A stretch of DNA of 64,000 nt from Pelagibius sp964472095 (GTDB taxonomy: Bacteria; Pseudomonadota; Alphaproteobacteria; Kiloniellales; Kiloniellaceae): contig CAYYIV010000009.1 of NCBI GenBank assembly GCA_964472095.1, positions 1 through 64,000 of the forward strand, read 5' to 3'. Within the stretch, counting starts at the first letter, position 1. Each line of letters starts with the position of its first letter. Shown in pieces: positions 7,585 to 15,707 of the stretch. The notes below the pieces were generated by a model that was given only the letters and a program-made list of their open reading frames with translations, was not told where the DNA came from and ran no database searches. Made by a program: the position numbers and the translations under genes.

Positions 7585-9186
7585 ATGCGCCGCGCCATCG
7601 TCTTCGCGGTGCTCGCCACCGCAGCCGTCTTTGCCGCCTACTGGCTGGCTCGGCATCCGGGCCAGGTCACCATCGACTGGCTGGGATACCGGATGGAGCC
7701 GCCAATCGGCCTGCTGGTGCTGGCGGTGATCGCCTTCGCCGTAGTGGTCGTGGTGCTCTACCGGGTCATCCGCGCCATCCTCGGCACGCCGCGGCGCATC
7801 GGCCGGGCCAGGGCGGCGAGCCGGCGCAAGCGCGGCTACAAGGCGCTCAGCCAGGGCATGGTGGCGGTTGCCGCCGGCGATGCGCAGGAGGCCGCGCGCT
7901 GGTCGCGCCGCGCCGACGACCTGCTGGAGGATCCGCCGATCACCTTGCTGCTGTCGGCCCAGGCGGCGCAGCTGAACGGCGACGAGAAGGCGGCCGAGAA
8001 GTACTTCAACGCCATGCTGGAGAAACCGGAGACCCGCTTCCTCGGTCTGCGCGGCCTGCTCATGCAGGCTCTGCGCGAGGGTGATCATCCGCGCGCCCTC
8101 GGCTACGTGCGACAGGCCCACGCGCTGAGGCCGAAGACGCCCTGGGTGGTGACCAACCTCTTCGAGCTGAGCCAGCGCAGCGGCGACCTCGACGGCGCCG
8201 CGGCGGCGCTGAAGCAGGCGGTGAAGATCAAGGCAATGGACCGGGTCGAGGCCGACCACAAGGGCGCCGTGATTACCCTGGCCAAGGCGGAGCGCGCGCT
8301 GGCCGAGGGCCGCGACGAGGAGGCCCTGACCGAGGCACGCCTGGCCGACCGCAGCGATCCGGATTTTCTCGCCGCCGCGCTGCTGCATGCGCGACTGGCG
8401 GTGGAGCGCAAGGCCTGGCGCGAGGCCGCCAAGGTGGTCGAGCGCTCCTGGCCGCGCACGCCGAGTGCCGAACTGGCGGCGCTGTACCGCCAGGCTGCGC
8501 CGGAGGCCAAGGCCCTGGAGCAGGTGAAGCGCTTCACCAAGCTGGCCGCCCTCAATCCCGATCACCGCGAAAGCTACCTGGCACTTGCCGAAGCGAACCT
8601 GGAGGCCGGCCTGTGGGGCGAGGTGCGCCGCCACCTCGGCCATTTGGTGACGCTCGCCGGCGAGGACCCGCCACGCGCCCAGGTCTGCCGCCTCATGGCC
8701 CGGCTGGAGGAGGCAGAGCGCCACGACAACGCCGCCGCGCGGCGCTGGCTGGAGCGCGCCGCCGCGGCGCCGCCGGATCCCGCCTGGGTCTGCGACAACT
8801 GCGGCGCCGTCGCTACCCGCTGGAGCGCCAACTGCGGCTCCTGCCAGAGCTTCGACAGCCTGGACTGGCGCCTGCCGCGCCGCGTCGGGGCGCTGCTGCC
8901 GGCCGCCGCCACAACCGACCTGCCGCTGATGATTGCCGCCAAGGCGCCGCCGGCGGTGCCGCAAAGCGGTGCGGCAGGCGCGGAAGCGACGCCGCGCCTG
9001 CCGGTGGTGGCGCCGCTGCCGGGCCCGCCGGATCGGGTGAAGCCGGCCGCTGAGAAGCCGCCGGAGGCCAAGCCGGGGCCCGAGGCCGCCAGGCCGGCCA
9101 TGGCGGGCAACAGCGCCGACGAGGACGACGACGACGATTCCGAGGCGGCGGCGGTCGAAGGCTATATGCCACCGCGGCCCTCCTGA
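7585..9186 (+). CDS. HemY-like TPR membrane protein with C-terminal zinc ribbon
   Basis: A 533-residue protein of the HemY N-terminal family, found next to heme genes in proteobacteria; its role is unproven. Two transmembrane helices lie near residues 5-22 and 37-60, followed by a cytoplasmic TPR-like helical array with repeats such as ALGYVRQAHALRPKTPW and DPDFLAAALLHARLA. After the array comes a four-cysteine ribbon, C403-x2-C406 and C417-x2-C420 (CDNCGAVATRW...CGSCQSF), reminiscent of the rubredoxin-like domain of LapB, then a disordered Pro/Ala tail. It starts 3 bp after the mitofilin-like gene, so translation is probably coupled. Family is confident; biochemical role unknown. Confidence 0.85.
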   Translation: MRRAIVFAVLATAAVFAAYWLARHPGQVTIDWLGYRMEPPIGLLVLAVIAFAVVVVVLYRVIRAILGTPRRIGRARAASRRKRGYKALSQGMVAVAAGDAQEAARWSRRADDLLEDPPITLLLSAQAAQLNGDEKAAEKYFNAMLEKPETRFLGLRGLLMQALREGDHPRALGYVRQAHALRPKTPWVVTNLFELSQRSGDLDGAAAALKQAVKIKAMDRVEADHKGAVITLAKAERALAEGRDEEALTEARLADRSDPDFLAAALLHARLAVERKAWREAAKVVERSWPRTPSAELAALYRQAAPEAKALEQVKRFTKLAALNPDHRESYLALAEANLEAGLWGEVRRHLGHLVTLAGEDPPRAQVCRLMARLEEAERHDNAAARRWLERAAAAPPDPAWVCDNCGAVATRWSANCGSCQSFDSLDWRLPRRVGALLPAAATTDLPLMIAAKAPPAVPQSGAAGAEATPRLPVVAPLPGPPDRVKPAAEKPPEAKPGPEAARPAMAGNSADEDDDDDSEAAAVEGYMPPRPS

Positions 9187-9355
9187 CGGGCATGCCGGGT
9201 CTCGCGCGTTAACCCTGGTTTAAGGCGGAAGCCTTAGCTAGAAGGCGGCCCGGCGCCTGCGCCGCGGGCCTTGCGCCGGGCGCGGCTTCGCCGTAATGTC
9301 CGCCCGCGAAAAGGAACCGCCGGGTCCGCTTCGGTTTTCGGGTCCCGGCCGCCGT

Positions 9356-9431
9356 GCCGCCTTAGCTCAGCTGGTAGAGCATCGCATTCGTAATGCGAGG
9401 GTCGGGTGTTCAAGTCACCCAGGCGGCACCA
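9356..9431 (+). tRNA. tRNA-Thr (anticodon CGT)
   Basis: A full 76-base cloverleaf including an encoded CCA end. Acceptor stem GCCGCCT pairs with AGGCGGC; the D arm contains TAGCTCAGCTGGTAGAGC; the anticodon stem TCGCA/TGCGA encloses loop TTCGTAA with CGT at 9389-9391; the T arm is GGGTG-TTCAAGT-CACCC. It reads ACG threonine codons. The GH16/RTX gene lies downstream; I see no integrase or duplicated tRNA end to mark an island. Confidence 0.96.
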
Positions 9432-9684
9432 CCTTTCCCGGCTTCCTTTCCCCGTCCCCCGATCCGCAGCCTCGTTCGTACACGCTTTACGCAGAGCTTG
9501 CGCAGCCACGGAAGCTGTTCTGCCGACCCGTGCAGTCGGCGCCGATCCTGCGTCAAAGATGGGCGAACGTTGGACTCGTTTACCGCTTTAGGTCGCCAGC
9601 CCTGCTAAGCCGGGACTTCGCCGGCTGGCGCCCTGCGTGCAGCCCGACGTTCCCACTCCAAGCAGGATTGCGAGGCCTCGATCC

Positions 9685-11808
9685 ATGACGGCTGTCACCA
9701 ACGCCAGAGGCGTGCTTCTTTCATACAGCACCGCGTCGCTCCACCACTTCTCCGCCACCGGCGCGGGCCCGCTGCTCGAGGGTACCGAAGGACCCGACTC
9801 CTTCTGGGGCGACAACCGGGTGACGGTAACCCTGGCCGGCGGCGCCGGCGACGACATCTACAACGTCTACGGTCCGAGAAACACGGTGCTCGAGCAAGCC
9901 GGCGCGGGCATCGACACAGTAAAGACCTGGATGAGCTATCGCCTGCCGGACCACGTCGAGAACCTGGTGGTGACCGGCGCCGGCCGCCATGCCTTCGGCA
10001 ACGACCTGGACAACATCATCACCGGCGGAGCGGGCCGCCAGACTCTGGACGGCGGCCTTGGCGACGACGTCCTGATCGGCGGCGCCGGCGCCGATGTCTT
10101 TGCGGTGACACAAGGCAACGGCAGCGACCTCATCGTCGACTTCACCGCCGAGGACTCGCTGCGCCTCACCGGCTACGGCCTCACCTCCTTCGCGGAGGTG
10201 GCGGCGCGGCTCAGCCAGGTGGACAGCGACGTGGTGCTCGACCTCGGTGGGGGCGAAATCCTGGTCTTCGCGGACAGCGATCTCGGCGACCTGCAGGCCG
10301 ATCAGTTCGATCTGGAGGTCGATCTCTCCGCCATGACCCTCAGTTTCGCCGACGACTTCGACAGCCTGGTGCTGTGGGACGGAACCGACGGTGCCTGGGA
10401 ATCCAACTTCTGGTGGGGGGCGGATAACGGCTCGACCCTCGCCAGCCAGCAGCAGTGGTACATCGACACCGACTATGCGCCGACGCAGTCGCTCAACCCC
10501 TTCTCCGTCGACGACGGTGTGCTCACCATCACCGCGGCGCCGGCGCCCGAGCACCTCCGACCGGAGATCGACGGCTACGCCTACACCTCCGGCCTGCTGA
10601 CCTCCTACCGCTCTTTCGAACAGACCTACGGCTACTTCGAAATCCGCGCCGACATGCCGGAGGGCAAGGGACTCTGGCCGGCCTTCTGGCTGCTGCCGGC
10701 CGACGGCCGCTGGCCGCCCGAGCTCGACGTCATCGAGCTGATCGGCCAGGAGCCGAACCGGCTGATCCTCACCGCGCACTCCGAGGCAGGCGGCAGCCAC
10801 AGCATGGAGAGCCTCACGGCCGATGTCTCGGATACGGCCGGGTTCCACCGCTTCGGCGTGCTCTGGGGACCGGAGGAGATCGTCTGGACCTACGACGGCA
10901 CCGAGGTGATGCGGACGGACACGCCTCCCGACATGCACGTGCCGATGTACATGGTGGTGAACCTCGGCCTCGGTGGCATCGCCGGCACGCCGGGCGCCGC
11001 GGTGGCCGCGGGCGCCGAGATGAAGGTCGACTATATCCGCGCCTACAGCCTCGACGAGGCGGCGCTGGTCCCCCGGCAGGCAGACGGCGGCAACGACACC
11101 TTGATCGGCACGGCGGAGGGCGAGGTGCTGCAGGGCGGCTCCGGCGACGACGTGCTGCACGGAAAAGCCGGCGACGACCGCCTCTTCGGGGAGGCTGGGG
11201 ACGACACCCTGTACGGGGGGCTCGGCGTCGACTACCTCGACGGCGGCAGTGGCAACGACACCATCGATTTGCGCGAAGCCAACTACAGCTGGCGTGTCGA
11301 CCTTGCGGCCGGCAAAGCGCGCCAGGATGACGCCCCCATGAGCGCGACCGAAACGCTGGTCTCGATCGAGAATGCGACCGGCGGCAAGCGCAATGACACG
11401 CTGACCGGCGACGACGGCGCCAACGTGCTGCGTGGACGCGAAGGCAACGACTGGCTCACCGGGGGGCTGGGCGACGACCTGCTGGACGGCGGCAGCGGTG
11501 CCGATGTCTTCCGTTTCGTGTACCTCGACCGTGCCGGCGGCGATGGCGACGACAGCATCGTCGGCTTCGCCCGCGGCCAGGACCGGCTGTCCTTCGGCGA
11601 CGTCGTCGATGCGGACGGCGACGGCGACGCCGATCTCGGCGACCTGCTGGCGGCGGTCGGCTCGGTCAGCGACGGCGGTCCCGGTGGCGACGTGAAGGTC
11701 ACCTTCGACAACGGGGCGTCGATCACCTTCCTCGGCGCCGGCACCGGCACTGTCAACTCGCTCACCGACCTGGTGAACGACGCCACGACGCAGATCCAGG
11801 TGTCCTAG
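9685..11808 (+). CDS. Secreted GH16 family glycoside hydrolase with RTX calcium-binding repeats
   Basis: About 707 residues. N-terminal RTX-like repeats (GGAGDD, GGLGDDVLIGGAGADVF) precede a GH16 beta-jelly-roll domain at about 215-450 with the catalytic motif E346-L-D348-V-I-E351 and flanking GYFEIRADMPEGKGLWPAFWLL. The C-terminus has two blocks of GGxGxDxLx nonapeptides (for example GGSGDDVLHGKAGDDRLFGEAGDD). GH16 enzymes cleave beta-1,3/1,4-glucans or galactans. RTX repeats with no N-terminal signal peptide indicate type I secretion and calcium-dependent folding outside the cell; no T1SS genes are in the window. The ATG at 9685 is preferred; a GTG at 9637 in frame is possible. Its stop codon interleaves with that of the convergent neighbour in CTAG. 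Confidence 0.9.
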   Translation: MTAVTNARGVLLSYSTASLHHFSATGAGPLLEGTEGPDSFWGDNRVTVTLAGGAGDDIYNVYGPRNTVLEQAGAGIDTVKTWMSYRLPDHVENLVVTGAGRHAFGNDLDNIITGGAGRQTLDGGLGDDVLIGGAGADVFAVTQGNGSDLIVDFTAEDSLRLTGYGLTSFAEVAARLSQVDSDVVLDLGGGEILVFADSDLGDLQADQFDLEVDLSAMTLSFADDFDSLVLWDGTDGAWESNFWWGADNGSTLASQQQWYIDTDYAPTQSLNPFSVDDGVLTITAAPAPEHLRPEIDGYAYTSGLLTSYRSFEQTYGYFEIRADMPEGKGLWPAFWLLPADGRWPPELDVIELIGQEPNRLILTAHSEAGGSHSMESLTADVSDTAGFHRFGVLWGPEEIVWTYDGTEVMRTDTPPDMHVPMYMVVNLGLGGIAGTPGAAVAAGAEMKVDYIRAYSLDEAALVPRQADGGNDTLIGTAEGEVLQGGSGDDVLHGKAGDDRLFGEAGDDTLYGGLGVDYLDGGSGNDTIDLREANYSWRVDLAAGKARQDDAPMSATETLVSIENATGGKRNDTLTGDDGANVLRGREGNDWLTGGLGDDLLDGGSGADVFRFVYLDRAGGDGDDSIVGFARGQDRLSFGDVVDADGDGDADLGDLLAAVGSVSDGGPGGDVKVTFDNGASITFLGAGTGTVNSLTDLVNDATTQIQVS

Positions 11809-12674
11809 GTTTTGCTGCCGAGGAAGTCCTGCATCCAGGCCTGGTAGTCGCCGCTGCGGGTCAGGCGCTGCATCAGCTCGGCCGAGGCGACACCGGGAAG
11901 CTCCTTCGGCGGCGTGCCGGCACGCAGCGCGCCGAGGCTGTCGTAGACCGCCTGCACCGCCGCCATGAAGGGTTGGTGGCCCTGCAGACAGAGCCGCACG
12001 CCCATCGCGGAGAGATAGTCGAGGTCCATGATCTCCGCTCCGGCGCCGCCGAGGATGAACGGCAGCTTCACTGCCGTGCGCAGGGCGGCCAGCTGCGCCT
12101 TCGTCTTCACGCCGATCAGGAAGATGGCATCGACGCCGGTGGCCTCGTAGGCGACGACGCGCGCGATGGCATCGTCGAGCCCGGTGACCGAGACCGCGGA
12201 GGTGCGCCCGGCGATCAGCAGTGCGGGGTCGCGCCGGCCGGCCAGCGCCGCCCGCATCTTGCCGGCGCCTTCCTCGATGGAGATCAGCTGGGTCTTGCCC
12301 GACGCGCCGAAGGGCTGCGGCAGCAGGGTGTCCTCGATGGAGAGTCCGGCAACCCCGGCGGTCTCCAGCTCCTCAACCGTGCGGGTCACGTTCAGGGCAT
12401 TGCCGTAGCCGTGGTCGGCGTCGACCATCAGCGGCAGGTCGCCGGCGCGGTTGATGCGATAGGATTGCTCGGCAAACTCGCCGAGCGTCAGCACGATGAG
12501 GTCCGGCGCCCCCAGCACCGTCAGCGAGGCGACGGAGCCGGCGAACATGCCGGCCTCGAATCCAAGTTCCTCGGCGATGCGTGCGGAAAGCGGATCGAAG
12601 ACGGAGCCGGGGTGGACGCAGCGCGCCCCGGCGAAAAGCGCGCGAAAGCGCGCGCGGCGCGCGGTCCAGCGCAT
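11805..12674 (-). CDS. Isocitrate lyase/PEP mutase superfamily enzyme, oxaloacetate decarboxylase-like
   Basis: A 289-residue alpha/beta-barrel enzyme. The metal and substrate motif PLMVDADHGYGNALNV and the ETAGVAGLSIEDTLLPQ stretch resemble the oxaloacetate decarboxylase branch of the PEP mutase/ICL superfamily (PA4872-like) more than methylisocitrate lyase, which carries a KKCGH catalytic motif that is absent here. The start at 12674 (MRWTARRARFRAL) gives family length. It is divergent from the lipoprotein gene and convergent with the GH16 gene, their stop codons sharing four bases. The exact substrate is uncertain. Confidence 0.8.
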   Translation of the reverse strand: MRWTARRARFRALFAGARCVHPGSVFDPLSARIAEELGFEAGMFAGSVASLTVLGAPDLIVLTLGEFAEQSYRINRAGDLPLMVDADHGYGNALNVTRTVEELETAGVAGLSIEDTLLPQPFGASGKTQLISIEEGAGKMRAALAGRRDPALLIAGRTSAVSVTGLDDAIARVVAYEATGVDAIFLIGVKTKAQLAALRTAVKLPFILGGAGAEIMDLDYLSAMGVRLCLQGHQPFMAAVQAVYDSLGALRAGTPPKELPGVASAELMQRLTRSGDYQAWMQDFLGSKT

Positions 12675-12804
12675 CAATGAAGCCTCCCTCCGGGTCCTGA
12701 TCGGCCGTGTCGTTCTGCCTGACTCGGCCGGCGCGCGCGGATTAAACCATATCCTCTGCCGCTTGCCTCCTGCTTCCTGGCACGAAATGCACCTTCGGTT
12801 GATT

Positions 12805-12833
12805 TTGCGACCGGCCGTGTCCGGTGCTTTAAT
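12805..12833 (+). promoter_or_regulatory. Putative sigma-70 promoter of the lipoprotein gene
   Basis: A TTGCGA element (12805-12810) and a TTTAAT element (12828-12833, 5 of 6 matches to TATAAT) are separated by exactly 17 bases, about 60 bases before the lipoprotein start. It is the best promoter-like pair in this divergent intergenic region. Judged by eye only. Confidence 0.45.
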
Positions 12834-12893
12834 GGGCCATCGCGCCACGTCGGCGGGCAGCCCGCCGCACCCAACAGGGGGAATGAGAGGAAG

Positions 12894-13538
12894 ATGGCGT
12901 TCGGGGCCCTTGGGATGCGGATGCTGGCTGTCCTGGCGGCGCTGCCGCTCGCCGCTTGCGGCTCGCCCGGCGGCGGCTACGACGATCTCATGGCCGAACG
13001 TCAGGTCGTCGGCGCCCAGCGCGACGCCTTCACCATCTGTCATGGCCACGGCTGCCGCCTGCGCACCGAGGTCGGGCTGACGGCGCTGGAGTGGAGTCCC
13101 CTGGCCGAGCTCTTCGCCGAGCCGGCGCCCGACGCCCGCATCGAACGCGGGCGCATCGCCATGGCGGTCGGCATCCTGGAGGGCATCGTCGGCGGCAAGA
13201 CCGGCACCACCTCGGACCGTGGCGGCACCTTCAATGCCATGAGCGGCGACGACCAGTTCGATTGCTACGACGAGACCACCAATACCTCGGTCTACCTCAC
13301 GTTGCTGGCGCGCGCCGGCTATCTCGAGTGGCACAAGCTGGAAGGCTGGGCTGGCCGCGGCGCTCTCATAGACGGCACCTGGCCGCATCAGTCGGCGGTG
13401 ATCCTGGAGATCGCCAGCCGGCGCTCCTACGCGGTCGACAGTTGGTTCGAGGACAACGGCCGCGCCGCTCACGTGGTGCCGCTGGAGGACTGGCGCGCCG
13501 GCTGGAAGCCCGACGGCTTCAGCGACAGCATCCTTTAA
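12894..13538 (+). CDS. Uncharacterised lipoprotein
   Basis: A 214-residue exported protein that I do not recognise. The N-terminus is a lipoprotein signal (MRMLAVLAALPLAAC), with a lipobox ending at Cys22, so the mature protein should be membrane-anchored. It contains a cysteine pair in ICHGHGC (C49, C54), another in DCYDETTNTS, and a C-terminal half rich in aromatic residues (HKLEGWAGRG, GTWPHQSAVI, DSWFEDNG). A strong AGAGGAAG ribosome site directly precedes the ATG. It is monocistronic, between a divergent PEP-mutase-family gene and a convergent DUF1330 gene. No function is assigned. Confidence 0.8.
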   Translation: MAFGALGMRMLAVLAALPLAACGSPGGGYDDLMAERQVVGAQRDAFTICHGHGCRLRTEVGLTALEWSPLAELFAEPAPDARIERGRIAMAVGILEGIVGGKTGTTSDRGGTFNAMSGDDQFDCYDETTNTSVYLTLLARAGYLEWHKLEGWAGRGALIDGTWPHQSAVILEIASRRSYAVDSWFEDNGRAAHVVPLEDWRAGWKPDGFSDSIL

Positions 13539-13551
13539 GACCCCGAAGGCG

Positions 13552-13842
13552 TCAGACGCTGCCCTCGACGATGACCACCGAGCCGGTGGCGGTGTTCAGG
13601 CGCAGCGGCAGGATCGCCCGGTATTCCGGCGAGTTGTAGAAGCCTTCCGCTGCCGCCATGTCGGGGAACTCCAGCACGATGATGCGTGGCGTCCCCAGGT
13701 CGCCTTCCAGGCTGGCGATCGCGCCGCCGCGCACCAGGTAGCGCCCGCCGTGGGCCGCGACGACCGGCGACACCGCCTGGCGGTAGGTCTCGAAGCCCTC
13801 GGGATCGGTGATGGTGAGCTGTGCGATGACATAGGCCGTCAT
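13552..13842 (-). CDS. DUF1330 family protein
   Basis: A 96-residue protein of the DUF1330 family (dimeric alpha-beta barrel fold), recognised from MTAYVIAQLTITDPEGFETYR at the start, GGRYLVRGG in the centre and the C-terminal EFPDMAAAEGFYNSPEYRAIL. No catalytic role is established for the family. The ATG at 13842 gives the family-typical start; one six codons upstream (13860) is possible. It is divergent from the SDR gene. Confidence 0.9.
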   Translation of the reverse strand: MTAYVIAQLTITDPEGFETYRQAVSPVVAAHGGRYLVRGGAIASLEGDLGTPRIIVLEFPDMAAAEGFYNSPEYRAILPLRLNTATGSVVIVEGSV

Positions 13843-13974
13843 TTTATGCGTTTCCCCCAAGAAAAGTGCAGGTGCTGAAATCGCCTTTCAGTATCCTTGT
13901 CGGAACAGCGAAGGTCCACGGCCGTGCGGCGCGTCGGCGGCGGACGGAAGAAGACAGCAAGGGAGGAAGGAATC

Positions 13975-14733
13975 ATGCGGCTTCAGGGAAAGGTCGCGGT
14001 GGTCACCGGCGCGGGATCGGGCTTCGGCGCCGGAATTGCGCGGTTCTTCGCCGCCGAAGGCGGCCGCGTGGTGCTCGCCGACATCGACGGTGCCGCGGCC
14101 GAGGCGGTGGCGGCCGAGATTGACCGCGCTGGCGGCGCGGCGGTCGCCATCAGGGCGGACGTGACCGACCGGGCGGACGTGGCGGCGATGATGCGCGCCG
14201 CGCTCGATACCTACGGACGCCTCGACGTGCTGGTCAACAACGCCGGGGTGGCTCACCGCAACAAGCCGATGACCGAAGTGACGGAAGCGGAGTTCGACCA
14301 CATCTATGCCGTCAACGTGAAGGCGATCTACCTGGCGGCGCTGGAGGCTATTCCCCTGCTGCGCGCCCAGGGCGGCGGCTGCATCATCAACACCAGTTCC
14401 ACTGCCGCGCTGCGCCCGCGCCCGGGGCTCGCGGTCTACAACTCCTCCAAGGGCGCGGTGAACGTGCTGACCAAGTCGATGGCGGTGGAACTGGCGCCTG
14501 ACAACATCCGGGTCAATGCGATCTGCCCGGTGATCGGCGAGACGGCGCTGATGGAGACCTTTATGGGCGTGCCGGACTCGCCGGAGAACCGCAGGAAGTT
14601 CGAGCAGACGATTCCGCTGGGGCGCTTCTCGACGCCCAAGGACATCGCCCACGCCGCCGCCTTCCTCGCCTCTGACGAGGCGGCCTTCCTCACCGGGGTG
14701 ACCCTGGAGGTCGACGGCGGCCGCTGCATCTGA
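13975..14733 (+). CDS. Short-chain dehydrogenase/reductase (SDR)
   Basis: A 252-residue classical SDR oxidoreductase. It has the dinucleotide motif TGAGSGFGAGIA, the structural NNAGVAHRNK segment, catalytic serine in INTSSTAALRPRP and the Y-x3-K pair in YNSSKGAVN, and ends with FLTGVTLEVDGGRCI. The ATG at 13975 follows GGGAGGAAGG. Substrate cannot be predicted; it resembles glucose 1-dehydrogenase/3-oxoacyl-ACP reductase-like SDRs. It ends at a strong hairpin shared with the convergent Bax inhibitor-1 gene. Confidence 0.9.
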   Translation: MRLQGKVAVVTGAGSGFGAGIARFFAAEGGRVVLADIDGAAAEAVAAEIDRAGGAAVAIRADVTDRADVAAMMRAALDTYGRLDVLVNNAGVAHRNKPMTEVTEAEFDHIYAVNVKAIYLAALEAIPLLRAQGGGCIINTSSTAALRPRPGLAVYNSSKGAVNVLTKSMAVELAPDNIRVNAICPVIGETALMETFMGVPDSPENRRKFEQTIPLGRFSTPKDIAHAAAFLASDEAAFLTGVTLEVDGGRCI

Positions 14734-14749
14734 GCGCCGGCGCAAAGCG

Positions 14750-14779
14750 AAGGGCCCGGGACTTGCGTCCCGGGCCCTT
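14750..14779. terminator. Bidirectional terminator between SDR and Bax inhibitor-1 genes
   Basis: A perfect 13-bp stem, AAGGGCCCGGGAC (14750-14762) with GTCCCGGGCCCTT (14767-14779), around loop TTGC. It sits between two convergent stop codons, as expected for a terminator working on both strands. T-tracts are short on both sides. Confidence 0.75.
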
Positions 14780-14807
14780 GCGGCTTCGTTGGAGCTGCTC
14801 GGCGCGT

Positions 14808-15521
14808 TTAGTTGCGGTTGCCGAAGAGGTGCAACAGGAAGAGGAACAGGTTGAGGAAGTCGAGGTAGAGGCGCAGGGCGCCCATGATCGACTTCTTGGT
14901 CGCCACTTCGCCGCTGTCGGCGGCGTGGTACATGTTCTTGATCTGCTGCGTGTCGTAGGCGGTGAGGCCGGCGAAGACCAGCACACCGACCACGGAGATC
15001 ACGAACTGCAGGGCCGGCGAGGCCAGGAAGATGTTCACCACCATGGCGATGATGACGCCGATCAGGCCCATGAAGAGGAAGGTGCCCATGCCGGACAGGT
15101 TCTTCTTGGTGGTGTAGCCCAGCAGGCTGAGGCCCGCGAAGGCGCCGGCGGTAATGAAGAACATCCGGGCGACGGAAGCACCGGTGTAGGCCAGGAAGAT
15201 GTAGGCCAGCGACAGGCCCATCACTGCGGCGAAGATCCAGAAGGTGATCTGCGCCGTCGACGCTGCCATCTTGTGGACGCGCGCGGAGAGGAAGAACACG
15301 AAGCCGAGCGGCGCCAGCATCACCACCCACTGCAGCGGCGAGCCGTAGATGACGTTCAGCAGCGCCGGGCTGCTCGACGTCAGGTAGGCGACCAGCCCGG
15401 TGATGCCCATGGCCATGGCCATGTAGTTGTAGACACCGAGCATGTAGGCGCGCAGGCCCTCATCGTATTGCCCGACACCGGCCTGCGTCTGCGACATGTA
15501 TCTGCGTTCACCGAGAGCCAT
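14808..15521 (-). CDS. Bax inhibitor-1/YccA family membrane protein
   Basis: A 237-residue inner-membrane protein with about seven hydrophobic helices. Family features include YMLGVYNYMAMAMGITGLVAY near the N-terminus, GASVARMFFITAGAFAGLSLLGY in the middle and the C-terminal signature AGLTAYDTQQIK followed by LYLDFLNLFLFLLHLFG. Relatives (YccA, YbhL, BsYetJ) modulate FtsH proteolysis or conduct calcium in a pH-dependent way; the role here is inferred only. The ATG at 15521 fits; an upstream start would lengthen the N-terminus without support. A promoter candidate lies 60-90 bp upstream. Confidence 0.93.
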   Translation of the reverse strand: MALGERRYMSQTQAGVGQYDEGLRAYMLGVYNYMAMAMGITGLVAYLTSSSPALLNVIYGSPLQWVVMLAPLGFVFFLSARVHKMAASTAQITFWIFAAVMGLSLAYIFLAYTGASVARMFFITAGAFAGLSLLGYTTKKNLSGMGTFLFMGLIGVIIAMVVNIFLASPALQFVISVVGVLVFAGLTAYDTQQIKNMYHAADSGEVATKKSIMGALRLYLDFLNLFLFLLHLFGNRN

Positions 15522-15583
15522 AAAGACACCCTTTCCTTGCATCGCGCAGCCCGAGCCGCGCACTCCCCATAAATTCTCCCCCT

Positions 15584-15612
15584 AATATTGGGGGTTCGGG
15601 CGATTGAATCAA
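15584..15612 (-). promoter_or_regulatory. Putative promoter of the Bax inhibitor-1 gene
   Basis: On the minus strand, TTGATT (15612-15607) and AATATT (15589-15584) are 17 bases apart. The -10 element lies in the loop of an inverted repeat, CCCCC (15578-15582) with GGGGG (15590-15594), which could be a regulator site or chance. Surrounding sequence is clearly more AT-rich than the genes. Confidence 0.4.
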
Positions 15613-15707
15613 CCCTATTCTCGCACAGCCTGTGCGTAAAAATTGCTTGGAATTCAATTCACTATAACGCAGCCCTCGCCTGGGCTACCGACCGCCGATG
15701 GCCCAGG

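Noticed and set aside
6241..8964. A 907-codon open frame on the minus strand over the mitofilin-like and hemY genes
   Set aside because: It is antisense to two genes with clear family motifs; the translation is low-complexity and Arg/Gly/Ala-rich, as expected from GC-rich codon structure read on the opposite strand.
9356..9684. Genomic island boundary at tRNA-Thr
   Set aside because: No repeat of the tRNA 3' end, no integrase and no composition break that I could see by eye.
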